Below are positions 60,918 through 64,000 of a stretch of DNA of 64,000 bases, in pieces (position 1 is the stretch's first letter; the number at the start of each line of letters is the position of its first letter). The notes below the pieces were generated by a model that was given only the letters and a program-made list of their open reading frames with translations, made no database searches and was not told the DNA's origin. Position numbers and translations under genes: made by a program. The stretch is taken from assembly GCA_963737445.1 (NCBI GenBank), contig CAVTSO010000015.1:372001-436000 (forward strand). The letters run 5' to 3'. The stretch is from JAICYJ01 sp963737445. Lineage in GTDB: Bacteria > Actinomycetota > Thermoleophilia > Gaiellales > JAICJC01.

Positions 60918-62282
60918 ATGACGCGGCCTGTGGTTCGGGCTCTGGTGGTGGCGGCGGCGGCCACGGTGTTGGTGGTGGTGCCGGCCGCAGGCGCGTCCTC
61001 CGCGCCGCAGCGGCTGGGCTACTGCGGCGGCGACGACTGGGAGCCGGCCACCGCCGTGCAGGGCAGGAACGTCTACGTGGCGATCACCCACTACCTCGGC
61101 GATACCACCTGCGACCCGACGTCGGGCAGCCCCGCCGCCATCTACCTCCAGACCTCCACCAACCGGGGACGCACCTTCGGCGCGCCGCACGCCGTGTGGA
61201 CGCAGCCGGTGGGCGGCACCACCTACCCAGCGCAGGCCGACCCCAGCGTCGCGGTCGACGCGCCGGGCAACGTCTACGTGTCGTTCCTGGGGCTCGGGCC
61301 AAGCGGCGGGCACACCGACGTGGTCGTGGCCAAGTCCACCGACCACGGCGCCAGCTTCGGCTCCGCCATCAAGGCCAATGCCAAGGACTGCAAGAACTGC
61401 GACCATCCCAAGCTGATCGCCGACGGCAGCAACCTCTACATCGCCTACTCGCAGGCGCAGTACCACTTCATCGGGCTGTCCCGAGACGCGGGCGCCACCT
61501 GGACGCAGTCCACGGTCGATGCGACCGACGTGGTCGGCTTCGTCGAGGGCGGCGTGATCGATTCGGCCGGCAACGTCTACTACGCCTGGGCGGATTGCCA
61601 GTCGTCGAGCTGCGGCGGCGTGCCGGCCGCCGACTACCGCGTGTCGAAGACGACCGCGGGCACGTTGCAGACGACGTTTACCAACGTGGCAACTGGCGTG
61701 CAGGGGCCCGGCTGCCCGTTCTCGAAGTGTGGGTTCTCGTTCTTCGGGCCGCAGGATGACATCGCCATCGATGCCGCCGGCAACCTGTATCTGACCTGGC
61801 AACAGGGGCAGGTGTCGACCACCCGCAAGAGCCCGCCGATCGTGAACCTGTCGCGCTCGACCGACGGCGGCGTCACCTGGACGTTCATGGGCCGGGCCGA
61901 CGACAAGACCGCCACCGGCTGCGCATCGTCGGCCTGTTATGCGCTGTTCCCGACGATCCTCGGCGGTGCCGCGAACACGATCTACCTGGCCTGGATGGAC
62001 GACCGCAACGGCAGCCCGATCAACCACACCAACGGCTGGAACGTGTGGCTTCGCACCTCGACCACCGGCGGCGCCGGTTGGGCCGGCCCGTCTCGGCAGA
62101 TGTCGGCGTACGACTCCAGCCAGTCCCAGTCGCAGCCGAACGGCTTCGGGTTCCCCTACGGCGACTACATGGTGCTGGCGATGAACAGCTGCGGCGCGCC
62201 CCTGCTCACGTGGGGCGAGGGCCACGACTGGATCGGCGGGCCATCGAAGCCGGGGCACATCGAGTTCCGCAGCCTCTGCTGA
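60918..62282 (+). CDS. Secreted BNR/Asp-box beta-propeller protein
   Basis: 454 residues with a Sec signal (VVRALVVAAAATVLVVVPAAGASSA). Asp-box motifs STNRGRTFG, STDHGASFG, SRDAGATWT and STDGGVTWT recur about every 60-90 residues, with GNVYVSF/GNVYYAW/GNLYLTW strands between, as in sialidase-like and exo-glycosidase six-bladed propellers. Cysteines are paired (CKNC, CPFSKC). No catalytic Arg triad is obvious, so binding rather than glycosidase activity is possible. Stands alone after a 266-base gap in which I see no gene. Confidence 0.8.
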   Translation: MTRPVVRALVVAAAATVLVVVPAAGASSAPQRLGYCGGDDWEPATAVQGRNVYVAITHYLGDTTCDPTSGSPAAIYLQTSTNRGRTFGAPHAVWTQPVGGTTYPAQADPSVAVDAPGNVYVSFLGLGPSGGHTDVVVAKSTDHGASFGSAIKANAKDCKNCDHPKLIADGSNLYIAYSQAQYHFIGLSRDAGATWTQSTVDATDVVGFVEGGVIDSAGNVYYAWADCQSSSCGGVPAADYRVSKTTAGTLQTTFTNVATGVQGPGCPFSKCGFSFFGPQDDIAIDAAGNLYLTWQQGQVSTTRKSPPIVNLSRSTDGGVTWTFMGRADDKTATGCASSACYALFPTILGGAANTIYLAWMDDRNGSPINHTNGWNVWLRTSTTGGAGWAGPSRQMSAYDSSQSQSQPNGFGFPYGDYMVLAMNSCGAPLLTWGEGHDWIGGPSKPGHIEFRSLC

Positions 62283-62312
62283 GGACGGGCCCGCGGGTGT
62301 GACGGGCGGAGG

Positions 62313-62744
62313 CTAGTCGGGCCGGCCCCCCACCGCCTGCCGGATCTTCTCCACCTCCGCGACCTCGGCCTGCTCGCCGCCCTTGGCGGCGGCCGCCACC
62401 GACTCGGCCACGTCCATTACCAGGATCCGGTAGTCGTCGAGGTCGTCCGGCGCCTTCGTCTCAAGGAGCGTCACCGACGAGCGCAGGTACTCCAGCGTCT
62501 TTGACTCGATCTCGTCGGGGTGGCTACGCACCGAAAAGCCGGTGCCGTGCTCGGCCGCCAGGTCGCGCACCAGCAGGCTGTCGCTGTGCTGCCGCGCGTC
62601 GTTCAGGTGCTTGGCGATCGCCCGCGCCTCCTTGAAGTTGTCGAAGAAGCTGCGGTCTGAGAGCGACACCAGCAGCCCCGCCCCGGTCACGCCATTGTGC
62701 AGCTGCTCCCACTCGCTTTCTGTGAAATCTGCCTTGGTTGCCAT
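62313..62744 (-). CDS. Hypothetical helical protein
   Basis: 143 residues, MATKADFTESEWEQLHNG, with AGGAGGAG ribosome site. All-helical and acidic (EAVTLLETKAPDDLDDYRILV-like segments; AESVAAAAKGGEQAEVAEVEKI at the end), no Cys and no membrane helix. WEQLHNGVTGAGLLVSLSD in the first half resembles tellurite-resistance TerB-like starts only vaguely. It lies 25 bases after the S33 hydrolase, so the two probably share an operon. Confidence 0.6.
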   Translation of the reverse strand: MATKADFTESEWEQLHNGVTGAGLLVSLSDRSFFDNFKEARAIAKHLNDARQHSDSLLVRDLAAEHGTGFSVRSHPDEIESKTLEYLRSSVTLLETKAPDDLDDYRILVMDVAESVAAAAKGGEQAEVAEVEKIRQAVGGRPD

Positions 62745-62769
62745 GTCTGCTCCTCCTGGTCGCCGTGCC

Positions 62770-63999
62770 TTAGAGCTCGCCGCTGGCCATCTTCACCAGC
62801 CGGTCGAATACCCGCTTTCCGTCCATGTATGCACCGTCGTGCTCGTACTCGTTGGTCACCCACGCCCGCAGCCCCTTGACCGCCGCCGCCGTCTCCAGCG
62901 ACCCGGTCGCGTCCACGTACATGTCGTCGTGGTAGACCACGGCCGCCACCTTGGCCTGGCATCCCCCCAGCCGCTCGGCGTCATACAGCGCCGGCCAGTC
63001 AGAGCGCGCCGCCACCAGCTCCGCCGCCGCCTGCAGCGGCTGCAGGTAGAACTGCTGCTCGAACATCCACGGGTAGATCATCTCGCCCGTGAACACGAAC
63101 TCCGCGCTGGTTGGGTCGAACTGCGGGAACTCGTCCCGCACCCGCTGCGCCGCCCAGTTCGAGGCCGTGCCCTGGCAGTAGATCGGCTCGTGCAGCGCCG
63201 CGAACAGCGGCTCCCCATGAAAGCTCGTGACCGCCTCCACCCCGTGCAGGAACGGCTCCGAGAACACCGGCCGGTCGGCATCCTCGAAGAACGCCTCCTC
63301 GACCAGGTAGTGCACCCGCTCGAAGCCTTCCGCCATCCCGAACTCGATGCCTACGACCTGCAGCCGCTCCGGCGTCAGCCGGTCGCCGCCGGGCAGCCGC
63401 ACCTTGGTCGTCGCCAGCTGCTCCACGACCTTGACCAGCCGCGCGCGGTCGCCGGGGTAGCGCTCGAAGTAGCGACGGTTCTTGTCCAGCACCCGCGGAT
63501 AGGTGGCCCGGTAGACCTCGTCCGGCGTCCGTGAGATCGGGGGCAGGCCGCCCGTGACGAACGCTTGGCGCACGCCCTCCGGCGCGATCGAGAGGTAGGT
63601 GGTGATGCAGAACCCGCCGTAGCTCTGCCCGACCAGGTCCCACTGCTCGTCCGGGCCCACCAGCTGCTTGCGGATCAGCTCGGCGTCGCGCACGATGCTG
63701 TCGGCCCGGAAGTGGCCCAGGTATTCGGCCTGCGCCTCGGCCGAGTCGATCGCCGCCAGCGTGCGCCCGTTGATGGGCGAGGAGCGGGCGGTGCCGCGCT
63801 GGTCGAGCAGCAGCACCCGCCAGTCCGCGAGCGCCCGCTCCATCCACGACCCGCCCCGCCCCGTCGGCCGCGGCGCCCCGAACCCGGGTCCGCCCTGGAA
63901 GAACACCATCCAGGGCAGCTCCTCCCGCTCCCGCGTGGGGGTCACCAGCTCGCGCGCGAACAGCTCGATGGTGGCGCCGCCCGGCGTGGCGTGGTCGAC
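62770..63999 (-). CDS. Alpha/beta hydrolase, proline iminopeptidase-like (5' partial)
   Basis: At least 409 residues; the frame is open to the right edge. Motifs: VFFQGGPGFGAPRP (oxyanion region HGGPG-like), DQRGTARSSP, and the nucleophile elbow LVGQSYGGFCITTYLSIAPEG (Ser). The later VYHDDMYVD holds the catalytic Asp and the C-terminal YEHDGAYMDG the His. Length and motif order fit the S33 tripeptidyl/prolyl aminopeptidase-like group. Substrate uncertain: N-terminal proline peptides or aryl amides. Confidence 0.9.
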   Translation of the reverse strand, partial: VDHATPGGATIELFARELVTPTREREELPWMVFFQGGPGFGAPRPTGRGGSWMERALADWRVLLLDQRGTARSSPINGRTLAAIDSAEAQAEYLGHFRADSIVRDAELIRKQLVGPDEQWDLVGQSYGGFCITTYLSIAPEGVRQAFVTGGLPPISRTPDEVYRATYPRVLDKNRRYFERYPGDRARLVKVVEQLATTKVRLPGGDRLTPERLQVVGIEFGMAEGFERVHYLVEEAFFEDADRPVFSEPFLHGVEAVTSFHGEPLFAALHEPIYCQGTASNWAAQRVRDEFPQFDPTSAEFVFTGEMIYPWMFEQQFYLQPLQAAAELVAARSDWPALYDAERLGGCQAKVAAVVYHDDMYVDATGSLETAAAVKGLRAWVTNEYEHDGAYMDGKRVFDRLVKMASGEL

Positions 64000-64000
64000 C

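Noticed and set aside
1..64000. tRNA, rRNA, CRISPR or insertion sequence
   Set aside because: No T-loop/anticodon pattern, no regular spaced repeats and no transposase-like protein were found on either strand.

Overview
This is a GC-rich, gene-dense bacterial window with many GTG starts, 4-base ATGA/GTGA gene overlaps, AfsR/SARP-type regulators, RodZ-like and Wzy/Wzz genes. Together these point to an actinobacterium, perhaps a soil lineage such as Thermoleophilia; the taxon is inference, because there is no rRNA and no tRNA here. I see no CRISPR array, insertion sequence or prophage. Both ends cut genes: a sensor kinase on the left and a proline-iminopeptidase-like hydrolase on the right.

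Layout. 0-9.4 kb holds the kinase, a RodZ-like protein, an M24 peptidase coupled to a class II deacetylase, a sulfite-oxidase-like/flavin reductase/DUF6510 operon, a MarR-MFS pair divergent from a LUD-domain protein, a lone Flp pilin and a small channel-like protein. 9.4-12.5 kb is a complete dTDP-rhamnose operon (rmlB-C-D-A). 12.5-18.4 kb carries an SSI-like secreted protein, an ARPP-1-type protein, a FAD oxidoreductase, a broken sensor kinase and a sigma factor/HTH/ImmA-IrrE cassette. 18.5-23 kb has an O-antigen-ligase-like polymerase and a secreted Ig/lysozyme-like protein. 23.1-34.2 kb is one ten-gene minus-strand exopolysaccharide operon with nearly every junction overlapping. 34.6-40 kb is a single giant secreted protein with two NodB deacetylase domains and a phosphoesterase. 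40-46 kb has small secreted proteins, then a densely frameshifted stretch (acyl-CoA dehydrogenase, flavin reductase, OsmC, SARP-hydrolase-cyclase fusion). 46.9-55.2 kb has an SRPBCC protein, a large SARP/AAA regulator, an EmrB-type exporter, a second MFS and the decayed remnant of a second regulator/exporter junction. 55.5-64 kb is mixed housekeeping and secreted functions.

The genes fit a cell-surface programme: rhamnose nucleotide supply, a sugar dehydrogenase/aminotransferase/acyltransferase trio, initiating transferase, flippase, polymerase/ligase, chain-length control, sulfation, and secreted polysaccharide-modifying enzymes.

Most notable non-coding signal: two about 160-nt elements (8893-9059 and 14005-14159) share conserved complementary ends with pair-preserving substitutions but have different interiors. 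They look like two members of a structured RNA family on the + strand. Several frameshifts sit at G/C runs, and one 3.6-kb patch is saturated with them, so sequence error must be excluded before calling those genes dead.
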